This document shows positions 43,851 to 52,836 of a stretch of DNA of 64,000 nucleotides, one piece after another. Source of the stretch: Thermaurantimonas sp046295455. GTDB lineage: Bacteria > Bacteroidota > Bacteroidia > Flavobacteriales > Schleiferiaceae. Made by a program: the position numbers and the translations under genes. The notes under the pieces are model-generated. The model saw only the letters and a program-made list of their open reading frames with translations. It was not told the DNA's origin and did no database searches. The stretch lies in contig JBKBNI010000006.1 of NCBI GenBank assembly GCA_046295455.1, positions 62,001-126,000 of the forward strand, written 5' to 3'. How positions within the stretch are numbered: the stretch's first letter is position 1; each line of letters starts with the position of its first letter.

Positions 43851-43900
43851 CCCGGACAATACAAAGCGCTTAATTGGCTATCGACATGGCTCTGTCCGGG
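43851..43900 (+). other. Long-range inverted repeat in the lepB-namZ spacer
   Basis: CCCGGACA (43851-43858) and TGTCCGGG (43893-43900) form a perfect 8-bp inverted repeat with 34 bases between. The 144-base spacer has no gene. The repeat may form a hairpin that ends the par operon or shapes the leader of the next gene; no T tract follows. Confidence 0.35.
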
Positions 43901-43955
43901 AAACATAAAGTGCACATGCCGGCTTTTACCACAGTATTACAATCAACAAGGTACC

Positions 43956-45125
43956 ATGATTCGGATGTACTTGATTCCCGTACTACTTATTAGAACCCTC
44001 CTTTTTCAATCGGGGTGCTCTGTATTCGCACAGCCCTATCCCGGTATCTACCAGACCAGTGAATGGATGCCCCTGATACACGGCAAAAAGATTGCACTCG
44101 CCGTGCACCATGCCTCTGTGAGAGACTCTGTGCATCTGATCGACTTGCTCATAGGGCATGGGTTAAGACCTATAGTTATTTTCACACCTGAACATGGTCT
44201 GTCCGGAATGGCCTCAGCCGGCGAAAAGGTAGGGAACTCTCAATACAAAGGCATACCGGTAGTCTCATTGTATGGCGCCAGGAAAAAGCCGGCACCTGTA
44301 GAGCTGCAGGACATCGACCTTGTACTTTTTGATATGCAGGACGTGGGTGTCAGGTTTTTTACCTACATCTCTACACTGACCTATCTAATGGAAGCCTGCG
44401 CTGAGAATCAAAAAAAAATAATTATCCTCGATCGGCCTAATCCACACGCGCACTACATCGATGGGCCTGTGCTCAAAAAGGGATTTGAATCCTTTGTCGG
44501 GCTGCATCCTGTCCCTGTAGTATATGGAATGACCATTGGAGAATATGCTCGCATGGTCAACGGGGAAGGCTGGTTAAAAAATGGAGTCAAAGCAGATCTG
44601 ACCGTCATAAAAATCAAGGACTACAATCGTAAGAAAAGGTATTTTCCCCCGTTGCCTCCCTCCCCCAATCTTAAATCACCGGCTGCATTGCTGCTGTATC
44701 CGTCCCTCTGCTTCTTTGAAGGTACCGAAATGAGTGTAGGTAGGGGTACAGACCGTCCTTTTGAGGTTTTTGGGTCACCCACCTTTAGTCAAGGGGATTT
44801 TTATTTTACCCCTGAGCCGAGACCGGGTGCTACCAATCCTCTGCATGCCGGACAGAAGTGCCGGGGATTTGATCTGCGCATCTTTGCCGAAAACTTTATG
44901 GCTGATGCTACGTATCTGTACTTAGAGTGGCTGATCGGAGCGGTAGAGGTGCATCCTGATCCACAGCGTTTTTTCAACCCGTTTTTTGATAAGTTGGCAG
45001 GTACTGATCAGTTCAGAAAACAACTGCTATCCGGATGGCAATCTGTAGACATTCGAAATAGCTGGACGGATGATCTGATCGCCTTTCAACGCGTCAGAAA
45101 AAAATATCTATTGTATCCGGATTAA
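43956..45125 (+). CDS. DUF1343 protein, NamZ-like exo-beta-N-acetylmuramidase
   Basis: The 389-residue secreted protein has a signal peptide (IPVLLIRTLLFQSGCSVFAQ) and the full DUF1343 pattern: ALAVHHAS, FTPEHGLSGMASAGEKVGN, LVLFDMQDVGVRFFTYISTL, ILDRPNP and EGTEMSVGRGTDRPFEVFG. DUF1343 includes NamZ of Bacillus, which removes terminal N-acetylmuramic acid in peptidoglycan recovery. The start is ATG 43956; frames further upstream have no conserved content. No muramic-acid uptake or MurQ gene is near, so substrate use is inferred from family only. Confidence 0.85.
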   Translation: MIRMYLIPVLLIRTLLFQSGCSVFAQPYPGIYQTSEWMPLIHGKKIALAVHHASVRDSVHLIDLLIGHGLRPIVIFTPEHGLSGMASAGEKVGNSQYKGIPVVSLYGARKKPAPVELQDIDLVLFDMQDVGVRFFTYISTLTYLMEACAENQKKIIILDRPNPHAHYIDGPVLKKGFESFVGLHPVPVVYGMTIGEYARMVNGEGWLKNGVKADLTVIKIKDYNRKKRYFPPLPPSPNLKSPAALLLYPSLCFFEGTEMSVGRGTDRPFEVFGSPTFSQGDFYFTPEPRPGATNPLHAGQKCRGFDLRIFAENFMADATYLYLEWLIGAVEVHPDPQRFFNPFFDKLAGTDQFRKQLLSGWQSVDIRNSWTDDLIAFQRVRKKYLLYPD

Positions 45126-45134
45126 TCTATTCAG

Positions 45135-45998
45135 ATGATTTACAACCTAAATGGATCACTGTCGGAGACCGACAACCTAACGGTAGAACTACACAACCGC
45201 GCCCTGCTCTATGGAGACGGTGTATTTGAAACCCTAAAATTTGCTTTTGGCAAAATTCTGTTTTGGGAAGATCACTATTTCAGGTTGATGGCTTCATTGA
45301 GAATTCTTCGCATCCGGATTCCAGACCACTGGACCCCTGAATATTTGCAGAATCAGATTCTAGAAACCATATCGGCTTGCCATTGGGATAAGCAAAGTGT
45401 GCGCATACGGCTGACGGTCTGGAGAAGTGGGGGAGGTCGATACAAACCCGAAATCCACCTTCCGGAATTTCTGATTACTTGTACCCTTCTTGATTCATCC
45501 GAATACCAGCTCACCGGACAAGAGGTCCGCGTGGACATTTACAGGGACATATCCAAATCGGCTAATCTCCTTTCCGGCCTCAAATTGATCGGAAGTCAGC
45601 TCTATGTGCTGGCCGCCATATTTGCAGAGGAGAATGGGCTTACAGACGTACTGTTGATCAATGATTCAAAAAATGTTGTAGAATCTTCCAGGTCAAATCT
45701 GTTTGCAGTGGCAGGGGATCGGCTGGTGACTCCTCCCCTCTCATCCGGAGCACTGAGAGGAATTATGCGCCAGCGAATATTAAAATCTGCAAATCAGGCA
45801 GGTCTCATCGTAGAGGAGAAGGATATTACCCCTTTTGACCTGCTTAGGTGTGATGAAGTGTGGCTTACAAACGTCATACAAGGGATTACTCCAGTAAGCA
45901 GATATCGCACACGGAGCTACAATCACACTAAAGCCAAGGCCATGATTGATGTGCTGAATGACATGGCAAGAAAAGATACCTTTGATCTGGCATTTTAA
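45135..45998 (+). CDS. Class IV PLP aminotransferase (PabC/IlvE-like)
   Basis: The 287-residue fold-type IV PLP enzyme has NRALLYGDGVFETLKF, the PLP lysine in SGLKLIGSQLYVLAA, VVESSRSNLFAV with the catalytic Glu, SGALRGIMRQRIL, and LTNVIQGITPVSRY. Features fit 4-amino-4-deoxychorismate lyase (PabC) or a branched-chain/D-amino acid aminotransferase; the size favours PabC-like, but sequence alone does not decide. It lies 9 bases after the NamZ-like gene and 7 before the M14 peptidase, so these probably form one operon. Confidence 0.85.
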   Translation: MIYNLNGSLSETDNLTVELHNRALLYGDGVFETLKFAFGKILFWEDHYFRLMASLRILRIRIPDHWTPEYLQNQILETISACHWDKQSVRIRLTVWRSGGGRYKPEIHLPEFLITCTLLDSSEYQLTGQEVRVDIYRDISKSANLLSGLKLIGSQLYVLAAIFAEENGLTDVLLINDSKNVVESSRSNLFAVAGDRLVTPPLSSGALRGIMRQRILKSANQAGLIVEEKDITPFDLLRCDEVWLTNVIQGITPVSRYRTRSYNHTKAKAMIDVLNDMARKDTFDLAF

Positions 45999-46005
45999 TT
46001 TCACC

Positions 46006-47106
46006 ATGAACCGGCTCCAATCCCACATCCACCTTCGACCAGATCGATTACAAGCCTGGATCGAAAAATTTTTGAGCGAATATGCGACCTGGACTTCGGC
46101 AAAAGTGTATTCTCTGGAAAACAGACCCATTTACATCCTGAAAGCCGGAAAAAATCTTCCGAAAATCGTCCTCTGGTCACAGATGCATGGCAATGAATCT
46201 ACAGGCACATATGCTTTAACCGACCTGTTGGTGCACCTGCAGGAAGACCATAAACTGCTTGGAAGTCTTCTGGATCAGTATTCAATCGTGGTCATACCCA
46301 TGCTCAATCCTGACGGAGCAGAGCGGTTTACAAGGCACAATGCCCTTGGATCTGACCTTAACCGAGAGGGGCTGCGCACCCTGAGTCCTGAGACAAAAAT
46401 TTTGAAAGACATTCTCAGCGATGAGACCTTCCTCGCTTTCAACCTTCATGACCAGCGAACACTGTTTAGTGTAAGCGGCACGTCTACTCCGGCGACTTTG
46501 TCTCTGCTGGCTCCGTCCTCCAAAACACAACAAGGTGAATCAGCCCGGTCAACTGCCATTGCGATCATCTCAAAGGCATTGGAAAGTCTTGAAACTGGCA
46601 GCCGAAAATATATCTCAAGGTTCAGCGACGAATATTATCCTCAGGCAATGGGTGAATGGTGTACAGACCGCGGCATAGCTACAATATTGGTGGAGTGTGG
46701 GGGGTATTACAATGATTTTCATCGTTTAAAGAGCAGAGAAATGTGTTTTCTGTTTTTAAAAAATGCGCTCTCAGCTCTTTTTGATTCTGGTGTGAGCTCA
46801 CAGGCATATCTCACCTTGCCCGAAAACAGCCAGAATCTTCGTGACGTACTGCTGCGCAATGTACCGGTGCAAACACCATCCGGCGTGACTTCGATCGACC
46901 TTGGATTTACCGCTCAATATGAATCTGCATCAGAAGTCTGGGCATGGCAGCTGGATGATACCGGAGATTTGCAGCTGAAGTACGGCTACACCGATGTAGA
47001 CCTCTCGGATGAAGATCCTATTGATTATCAGCTGATAAAACCAAATTTTTTGTACCATCTTCAAGATCTACCCAAAAACTGGCATAAATGGTTTATCACG
47101 ACCTGA
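46006..47106 (+). CDS. M14 family zinc carboxypeptidase
   Basis: The 366-residue protein shows the M14 zinc site: His61 and Glu64 in MHGNEST, and the third ligand in FNLHDQRT; DLNREG matches the substrate-binding Arg motif, and LVECGG supplies the catalytic Glu. No signal peptide is visible, so a cytosolic location is likely. Such enzymes release C-terminal or gamma-D-glutamyl residues; the substrate is unknown. The start is ATG 46006, after the upstream stop. Its 3-prime end overlaps the aldehyde dehydrogenase start by 19 bases. Confidence 0.85.
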   Translation: MNRLQSHIHLRPDRLQAWIEKFLSEYATWTSAKVYSLENRPIYILKAGKNLPKIVLWSQMHGNESTGTYALTDLLVHLQEDHKLLGSLLDQYSIVVIPMLNPDGAERFTRHNALGSDLNREGLRTLSPETKILKDILSDETFLAFNLHDQRTLFSVSGTSTPATLSLLAPSSKTQQGESARSTAIAIISKALESLETGSRKYISRFSDEYYPQAMGEWCTDRGIATILVECGGYYNDFHRLKSREMCFLFLKNALSALFDSGVSSQAYLTLPENSQNLRDVLLRNVPVQTPSGVTSIDLGFTAQYESASEVWAWQLDDTGDLQLKYGYTDVDLSDEDPIDYQLIKPNFLYHLQDLPKNWHKWFITT

Positions 47107-48473
47107 ACAGCTTTGAAAGTATCAACCCCTACACGGGCGAGAAATATGCACGATTTGAAATGCTCACAGATTCAGAGCTCGACACAGCTCTGAGCAAAGC
47201 ACATGAGGCGTTTCTCAAATGGCGGAAGACAAATCTTAAAGAGCGACTGCTCCTGATCGAGCGGCTGGGAGACCTACTCCAATCGGTAGCTCCGACGTAT
47301 GCCCAGACCATCACGCTCGAAATGGGCAAACCGCTGAGAGAGGCCGTCGCAGAAGTCAAAAAATGTGCAGCGGCATGCAAGTATTACACAGAGCATTCGG
47401 CACATCACCTCAAGCCGAGAAAAATACCACTTGATAACCAGCGCACGGGAGAAGTGCGCTATGAGCCTACCGGCGTAATACTTGGCATAATGCCTTGGAA
47501 TTTTCCGTTCTGGCAGGTCATTCGCTTTGCCGTGCCGACGCTGGCTGCTGGAAATGTCGTGCTCATTAAACATGCCCCCAACACTCCGCGATCGGCATTG
47601 ATGCTGCAGCAGCTGTTTGCACGGGCGGGATTTCCCGTGGGGGTATATACCAACCTGTTTATTTCCATCAGTCAGGTAGCCACATTGATATCAAAACGCG
47701 AAATCACTGGTGTATCTATTACAGGCAGCACCCGGGCCGGTAAGGCTGTGGCATCACTGGCCGGTCAACATCTAAAGCCCTCCGTACTGGAGCTGGGCGG
47801 AAGCAATTCTCTAATAGCACTGCCCGACGCACAAGTGTCGAAAGTAGCCGACCAGGCATTGAATGCCAGGTTTATGAATGCAGGTCAGAGCTGTATATCC
47901 GCTAAAAGAATATTCGTCCCGAAAGACAAGTACGATTTGTACGTAAAAGAGCTAACCATCCGCATCAAACGACTTAAATCTGGAAATCCGCTCATGGATG
48001 ACACCCACGTAGGCCCTTTAGCTCGAATGGACCTTGCAGATCAGTTTGAGAAGCAAATTCATTGGAGTGTGCAGCGAGGTGCCGTACTACATCTGGGAGG
48101 TCAGCGCACGGGCACACTGTTTACTCCGGCTTTACTCATACATGTGAAGCCCGGTATGCCCGCTTTTGACGAGGAGCTCTTTGGCCCGGCAGCGGTTTTG
48201 ATTTCATATTCTTCAGAAAAAGACGCTATCCATATGGCCAACAGCACCCCCTATGGTCTGGGTACGGCCATTTTTTCTTCAGATATTGAGAAGGCAAAAA
48301 AAATGATACCCAAACTTCAGGATGGAGCCGTTTACATTAACGAATGGATCCACAGCGATCCGCGGTTGCCCTTTGGGGGGGTCAAAGAGAGTGGATATGG
48401 ACGTGAGCTCTCGGAAGAGGGTATAAAAGCATTTGTGAATGTAAAAACGGTGGTGATCAATCCGGTAGTTTAA
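47088..48473 (+). CDS. NAD(P)-dependent aldehyde dehydrogenase, succinate-semialdehyde dehydrogenase-like
   Basis: The 461-residue ALDH-fold enzyme has the NAD-binding domain with GIMPWNFPFWQVIRF, the catalytic Glu in LELGGSN (about residue 235) and the nucleophile Cys in NAGQSCISAKRIF (about 269), then EELFGPAAVL and LPFGGVKESGYGRELSEEG. The pattern resembles GabD/Sad-type succinate-semialdehyde dehydrogenase, but the substrate is not certain. The start is ATG 47088, within the M14 gene. It ends convergent to hemB, 57 bases away. Confidence 0.87.
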   Translation: MVYHDLNSFESINPYTGEKYARFEMLTDSELDTALSKAHEAFLKWRKTNLKERLLLIERLGDLLQSVAPTYAQTITLEMGKPLREAVAEVKKCAAACKYYTEHSAHHLKPRKIPLDNQRTGEVRYEPTGVILGIMPWNFPFWQVIRFAVPTLAAGNVVLIKHAPNTPRSALMLQQLFARAGFPVGVYTNLFISISQVATLISKREITGVSITGSTRAGKAVASLAGQHLKPSVLELGGSNSLIALPDAQVSKVADQALNARFMNAGQSCISAKRIFVPKDKYDLYVKELTIRIKRLKSGNPLMDDTHVGPLARMDLADQFEKQIHWSVQRGAVLHLGGQRTGTLFTPALLIHVKPGMPAFDEELFGPAAVLISYSSEKDAIHMANSTPYGLGTAIFSSDIEKAKKMIPKLQDGAVYINEWIHSDPRLPFGGVKESGYGRELSEEGIKAFVNVKTVVINPVV

Positions 48474-48530
48474 TCCAAACCGCAACAAAACCGCGCCTGC
48501 AGATACCCAAAATTCTCTTAAGCGCCTGCA

Positions 48531-49511
48531 TCAATGCTTCAGTATCCAGGCAGCAATCTCCGGTGCGAAGTAGCTCGCTATTATATCAGCCCCTGCTCGC
48601 TTAATCGAAAGGGTCGCTTCTACGACAGCTGACTGATAGTCCAGCCAGCCCATTGAGGAGGCTGCCTTGATCATGCTGTATTCACCGCTTACGTGGTAAG
48701 CTGCTACCGGTACAGTCACACTGTCCTTGACCTCCCGAATGATATCTAAGTAATGAACAGCTGGTTTTACCATCACAATATCAGCACCCTCCTCCACGTC
48801 CTGCAATACTTCGCGTATAGCCTCTCTGCGATTGGCTGGATTCATCTGGTATGATTTCTTATCACCAAATCCGGGAGCACTATCCAGTGCATCGCGAAAG
48901 GGCCCGTAAAAGCATGAGGCATATTTTGCAGAATAAGCAAGTATGCCCGTTTCGGTATAGCCAGCCTGTTCGAGTGCCTGGCGAATAGCGCCGACTCTGC
49001 CGTCCATCATATCACTTGGTGCTACAAGGTCAGCCCCTGCTTCTGCATGTGATACGGCCATCTTAGCCAGGATTTCTACGGTTTCATCGTTGATGATTTT
49101 ACCTTCTTTTACAATGCCATCATGGCCATAGATGCTGTAGGGGTCAAGTGCTACATCGGTCATCACGACCATATCCGAAGCTGCCTTTTTAATGGCTCGA
49201 ATGCTGCGTTGCATGAGGCCTTCAGGGTTCAATGCCTCTTGACCGGTATTGTCTTTGGCCGCATCAGGACACTTTATAAAGAGTAAAACCGCTTTGAGTC
49301 CCAGATTCTGGTATTCTTTGACTTTTTCTACGGCAAGGTCTAAGGTGTAGCGATAGTATCCTGGCATGGATGGGATCTCTTCAGCCCGGTCATGCCCTTC
49401 AATGATAAACACGGGCACTATGAAGTCGGCCGGTCTCAATGTCGTCTCTTCCACCATGCTCCGGATGCTGGCGCTGAGTCGAAGGGTTCTGTTTCGTCGT
49501 ATCGGATACAT
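48531..49511 (-). CDS. hemB: Delta-aminolevulinic acid dehydratase (porphobilinogen synthase)
   Basis: HemB joins two 5-aminolevulinate molecules into porphobilinogen. The 326-residue enzyme has the two Schiff-base lysines, Lys196 (LAYSAKYASCFYGPF) and Lys249 (ADIVMVKPAVHYLD). The metal-site region reads DVALDPYSIYGHDG rather than the Cys-rich zinc form, so it is the magnesium-type. The gene is single. hemW, a heme-related chaperone, lies 13 kb away at the right edge. A CATTTTTG box, one base off consensus, lies upstream on the minus strand. Confidence 0.96.
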   Translation of the reverse strand: MYPIRRNRTLRLSASIRSMVEETTLRPADFIVPVFIIEGHDRAEEIPSMPGYYRYTLDLAVEKVKEYQNLGLKAVLLFIKCPDAAKDNTGQEALNPEGLMQRSIRAIKKAASDMVVMTDVALDPYSIYGHDGIVKEGKIINDETVEILAKMAVSHAEAGADLVAPSDMMDGRVGAIRQALEQAGYTETGILAYSAKYASCFYGPFRDALDSAPGFGDKKSYQMNPANRREAIREVLQDVEEGADIVMVKPAVHYLDIIREVKDSVTVPVAAYHVSGEYSMIKAASSMGWLDYQSAVVEATLSIKRAGADIIASYFAPEIAAWILKH

Positions 49512-49553
49512 ACCAAAGGGGTCTTATCGACGGCAAAAATGAAGGATTTTTGG

Positions 49554-50636
49554 CTATTGTAGTGAAATATGTTTGTTTTTAAGCCTGATCGCTGAGGCAA
49601 TTTCATTGTCAAACCGTTTTAAAACCTCATGCCACCGGTGCTCCGTGAGCAGACTAACCTCATTGGTTGGGGGTTCTTCTTTTAATGCATTAGCCAGTCC
49701 CGGAGCACTTGCAAACATCTTTAGGCCATAGGTCTCGGCGAGGTATGCATTGAATGGATTGGCATGTACCAATATTCGTCGGTGATGTGTAAGTACTTGA
49801 ATCAGCGAAGGATTGGTGCCCCCGGCTGAATGTCCGTGGAGGTAATACCGGCAGTGCCGGCGCAGCCAGATCGCTTTTCCCTTGTCAAACACTCCGTTGA
49901 GAAACACTACATTGGCTGCAAAATGATATTTATTGACCAACTTTCGGCTGTATGCCGTGGACAGACTTCCTGCAATAGCGAGTCTATGAGGAAGACCGGC
50001 TCCTATCCAGCCCTCGATCATTAAATCGATTTGATTTTCAGGCTCTAAACGCGCCATTATGAGATCAAAAGTCTTTGTTTCGAGGGCCTTCAGGGGTGTT
50101 TCCGGGACAGTGTCGTCTTCCCCGTATGCAATGTAGGCTGTTGCTTTTTCAGGGTATTGATTTTGGAGATAATTCATAATGACGGGATGATCGGCAATCA
50201 GAATATCAGCCGATCGGGCGGCTACTTTTTCACTTTGGCGCAGAAACGCCTTCGCGAACCGGCTGTACTTTGCTCTCTTCCATTCCATTCCGTCCATGTG
50301 CTGTAGGATGGAAGATCTCTTTGGGAGTAAAAATGACCATATCGCCGAACTGGTATACCCCAGTATTATGATCACGTCCGGATCGAGCCCTCGTACCTTT
50401 AGGATGCTCAGCAAGTCATATATGAGCTGCCCTGCCGGGCCGATGGGAGGATCCCACGCTCGTACCAGTTGGATCATTCCGAGGTAGGGTGCTTTGTACG
50501 GATGCTGTGTGGATTGGCATACATATACCTGGTGGCCTGCAGCAGAGAGATGAAGTGAAAGTCGCTCTGCAAGCCATTCAAATCCTCCGTAGGCATTGGG
50601 TATTCCGCGGCTACCTACAATGGTGATACGTGCCAT
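49554..50636 (-). CDS. DUF1972 glycosyltransferase
   Basis: The 360-residue cytosolic enzyme begins with MARITIVGSRGIPNAYGGFEWLAERL, the DUF1972 opening found in rhamnosyltransferase-like glycosyltransferases, and has the GT-B second-half features LIMARLEPENQIDLMIEGW and LHGHSAGGTNPSLIQVL. It probably transfers a sugar onto a surface glycan or lipid-linked acceptor. The start codon lies 2 bases after the DPP III stop, so the two genes are coupled. Acceptor and donor are unknown. Confidence 0.82.
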   Translation of the reverse strand: MARITIVGSRGIPNAYGGFEWLAERLSLHLSAAGHQVYVCQSTQHPYKAPYLGMIQLVRAWDPPIGPAGQLIYDLLSILKVRGLDPDVIIILGYTSSAIWSFLLPKRSSILQHMDGMEWKRAKYSRFAKAFLRQSEKVAARSADILIADHPVIMNYLQNQYPEKATAYIAYGEDDTVPETPLKALETKTFDLIMARLEPENQIDLMIEGWIGAGLPHRLAIAGSLSTAYSRKLVNKYHFAANVVFLNGVFDKGKAIWLRRHCRYYLHGHSAGGTNPSLIQVLTHHRRILVHANPFNAYLAETYGLKMFASAPGLANALKEEPPTNEVSLLTEHRWHEVLKRFDNEIASAIRLKNKHISLQ

Positions 50637-50638
50637 AC

Positions 50639-52663
50639 TCAGTTGATTTTCGGCAGGTAGCTGTATTTTCTGCCATATTCGAGCATCTGGTGTTTGAATG
50701 AGGTCGGATATTCGATACGAATGTCGGTGATTTCTCCGTCATTTACTACCGGGACAAGCACCGGATTTACAAACCCGGCGTAGGGAGGGATATTCAGTGC
50801 TTCAGTACGGCGAAGAACTTCTGTGTGAATCTCAGCATCTACTTTTACGCCGTAGCCCTCTATCAACCGGCGGGCTGCCTGGTAGTCAGCTTCGCTTTTG
50901 ATGCGTTGTACCTCTCGGAGCAGTTGTCCGAAGAGATTCCTCAGCCTGAGGTAGTCATGAATGACAAAGTATGTTTTACCGTTTACGATTTTTTTCTCAA
51001 TGACTTTGTCGGGTTTTCCATTTTCAAAAACCCATCGAGCGATGAGCTGGCGATTGCGCATGTGGTCTTCTTCAAGCTGTTCGCCGGGTTTCAGGCGTCG
51101 AAGTTGAAGCATCAGCCCGTTACGAATGTAGCTGTCGTATTCGGCCTTACCGACCTCCTCATTTTCTGCGAGCCCCAGTTCGATGAGGTTCGGGTCTGTG
51201 ATGAAGTACAGTGCCACAAGGTCTGCGCGGGCCTCCTCTATAGTGGAGTAGTATGTGGAGAGCTGCTCCCTGGCATTGGTGATTCCATCCTTTGGTTTCC
51301 CGGAAGCATGGCCAATGACTTCGTGAAGTGCAGTATGCAGTTTAGAGGCGGATCCTCCGTATTTCAAGGCACGCTCCAGTTCGGCTGTGGTAAAACAAAA
51401 CTCCTCAAGGATCGGACGTGAGCCGGCTTTGTCGTAGGCTTCTTCGATATTGCCCAGACTTACGGACTTGGACCCGTAACGCACACGTATCCAGTCTGCA
51501 TTGGGTAGATTGACACCTATTGGTGTTGCCGGTGAGGCATCGCCAGCTTCACCGGCCACGTTGACTACCCGGTAAGAAATACCCTTCACGCGTTCTTTTT
51601 TATACATTGGATCTATGGGCGAATTCTGCTCAAACCAGCCTGCATTCTCAGCCAGCACATTCATGCGCCGGCTTGCCTCGAAATCCTTGATTTGCACAAT
51701 AGATTCATAAGTGGCTTTGTAACCGATCGGATCGTTGTACACCTCAATAAACGAATTGATGTAGTCCACCACCCCTTCTGTGGCCTGTACCCATGCAATA
51801 TTGTATTCATCCCAGGTGCGAAGGGATCCCGTTTTGTAGTATTTGATGAGCAGCTTAAGTGCCTCTGCCTGTTTCTCATTTTCTGCCACTTCTACCGCTT
51901 TTTCGAGCCAATAGACAATTCGTTCAATTGCCTGGCCATACATTCCACCGACTTTCCAGACCTTTTCGGTCAGGCTACCATCCGGCAGTCGGATGAGCTT
52001 GCTGTTTAATCCATAAGATACCGGAGTAGAATCCTCAGGATTTCGCATCGCACTGTAAAAAGCCTCTGCTTCAGCAGTCTTTATTCCCGGGTCATAAAAA
52101 TTAACCGCGCTTTCGAGTATTGGGTCGCTGCCGTCATCACGAACCACCTTTCGCGCATCTGCTTTGGGATCAAATAAAAAGTCTAAAATCTCGGATGAAA
52201 GGGATTGCCCGGATTTTTGGAGCAACTGCTCAAAATACGCGCGGCTGAATTGGGGTTGAAATTTCTGGTGGGAATAGTGATGATGGGCTCCATTGGCAAA
52301 CCAAAAGCACTTGACATACTCTTCAAAAGCATCCCATTCCTTCCCGGTCTCCCTTCCATCGAGCTCATCCATGATTTTATCAAAACAATATCGCAACGTG
52401 AGATTATACCGGTGATTCTGGTCATAGATGATATCCCGGCCGGAGAGCCCGGCCTCTGTAAGGTAGTACACAAGCAGTTTTTGGCGGAGGGTCAGACTGT
52501 CGAAATCAGGAATTCTGTACCGAAGGATCCGAATGTCGGCGAAGCGCTCCAGCTCCCATTGAAAATCGTCTGTCATGTCTTTGGAAGTATTACTGTCCGG
52601 TTTACAATTTTGGTGAATGATGGTGATCAGAAGTGCTACTGAGATTTTTAAAAGCCGCACCAT
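50639..52663 (-). CDS. Dipeptidyl peptidase III (M49) lipoprotein
   Basis: The 674-residue protein has a lipobox-like signal (LLITIIHQNC) and the M49 zinc signature HEVIGH (about residues 443-448) with EEARAD (about 475-480) providing the third ligand. M49 peptidases remove N-terminal dipeptides. The lipoprotein signal suggests a periplasmic or outer-membrane location, whereas classical DPP III is cytosolic. The start is the ATG ending at 52663. The 42 bases of frame upstream lack a better signal. It is first in a two-gene unit with the DUF1972 glycosyltransferase. Confidence 0.85.
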   Translation of the reverse strand: MVRLLKISVALLITIIHQNCKPDSNTSKDMTDDFQWELERFADIRILRYRIPDFDSLTLRQKLLVYYLTEAGLSGRDIIYDQNHRYNLTLRYCFDKIMDELDGRETGKEWDAFEEYVKCFWFANGAHHHYSHQKFQPQFSRAYFEQLLQKSGQSLSSEILDFLFDPKADARKVVRDDGSDPILESAVNFYDPGIKTAEAEAFYSAMRNPEDSTPVSYGLNSKLIRLPDGSLTEKVWKVGGMYGQAIERIVYWLEKAVEVAENEKQAEALKLLIKYYKTGSLRTWDEYNIAWVQATEGVVDYINSFIEVYNDPIGYKATYESIVQIKDFEASRRMNVLAENAGWFEQNSPIDPMYKKERVKGISYRVVNVAGEAGDASPATPIGVNLPNADWIRVRYGSKSVSLGNIEEAYDKAGSRPILEEFCFTTAELERALKYGGSASKLHTALHEVIGHASGKPKDGITNAREQLSTYYSTIEEARADLVALYFITDPNLIELGLAENEEVGKAEYDSYIRNGLMLQLRRLKPGEQLEEDHMRNRQLIARWVFENGKPDKVIEKKIVNGKTYFVIHDYLRLRNLFGQLLREVQRIKSEADYQAARRLIEGYGVKVDAEIHTEVLRRTEALNIPPYAGFVNPVLVPVVNDGEITDIRIEYPTSFKHQMLEYGRKYSYLPKIN

Positions 52664-52807
52664 GATGGCTCTTGTTTTTGAGATGCGAATGTAATCCAAT
52701 CCCACGGTCTTGGATCGGTTGCTGACTGTTTAAAAACAGGATACATTTTTAACCAAATCTTCTTATCCTCCTCTGATGCACCTCCGGTACAGGCTGCCGG
52801 ATTTTTC

Positions 52808-52815
52808 TACTTTTG
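52808..52815 (+). promoter_or_regulatory. Promoter -7 box for aspS
   Basis: TACTTTTG matches TAnnTTTG, 21 bases before ATG 52837. No TTTG stands at the -33 distance. Confidence 0.5.
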
Positions 52816-52836
52816 TCCCGACGTTAAAAAAACCAG

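Noticed and set aside
43812..43955. In-frame extension of the NamZ-like gene to ATG 43812
   Set aside because: The extra 48 residues have no conserved content and would place the signal peptide inside the protein. ATG 43956 puts it at the N-terminus.
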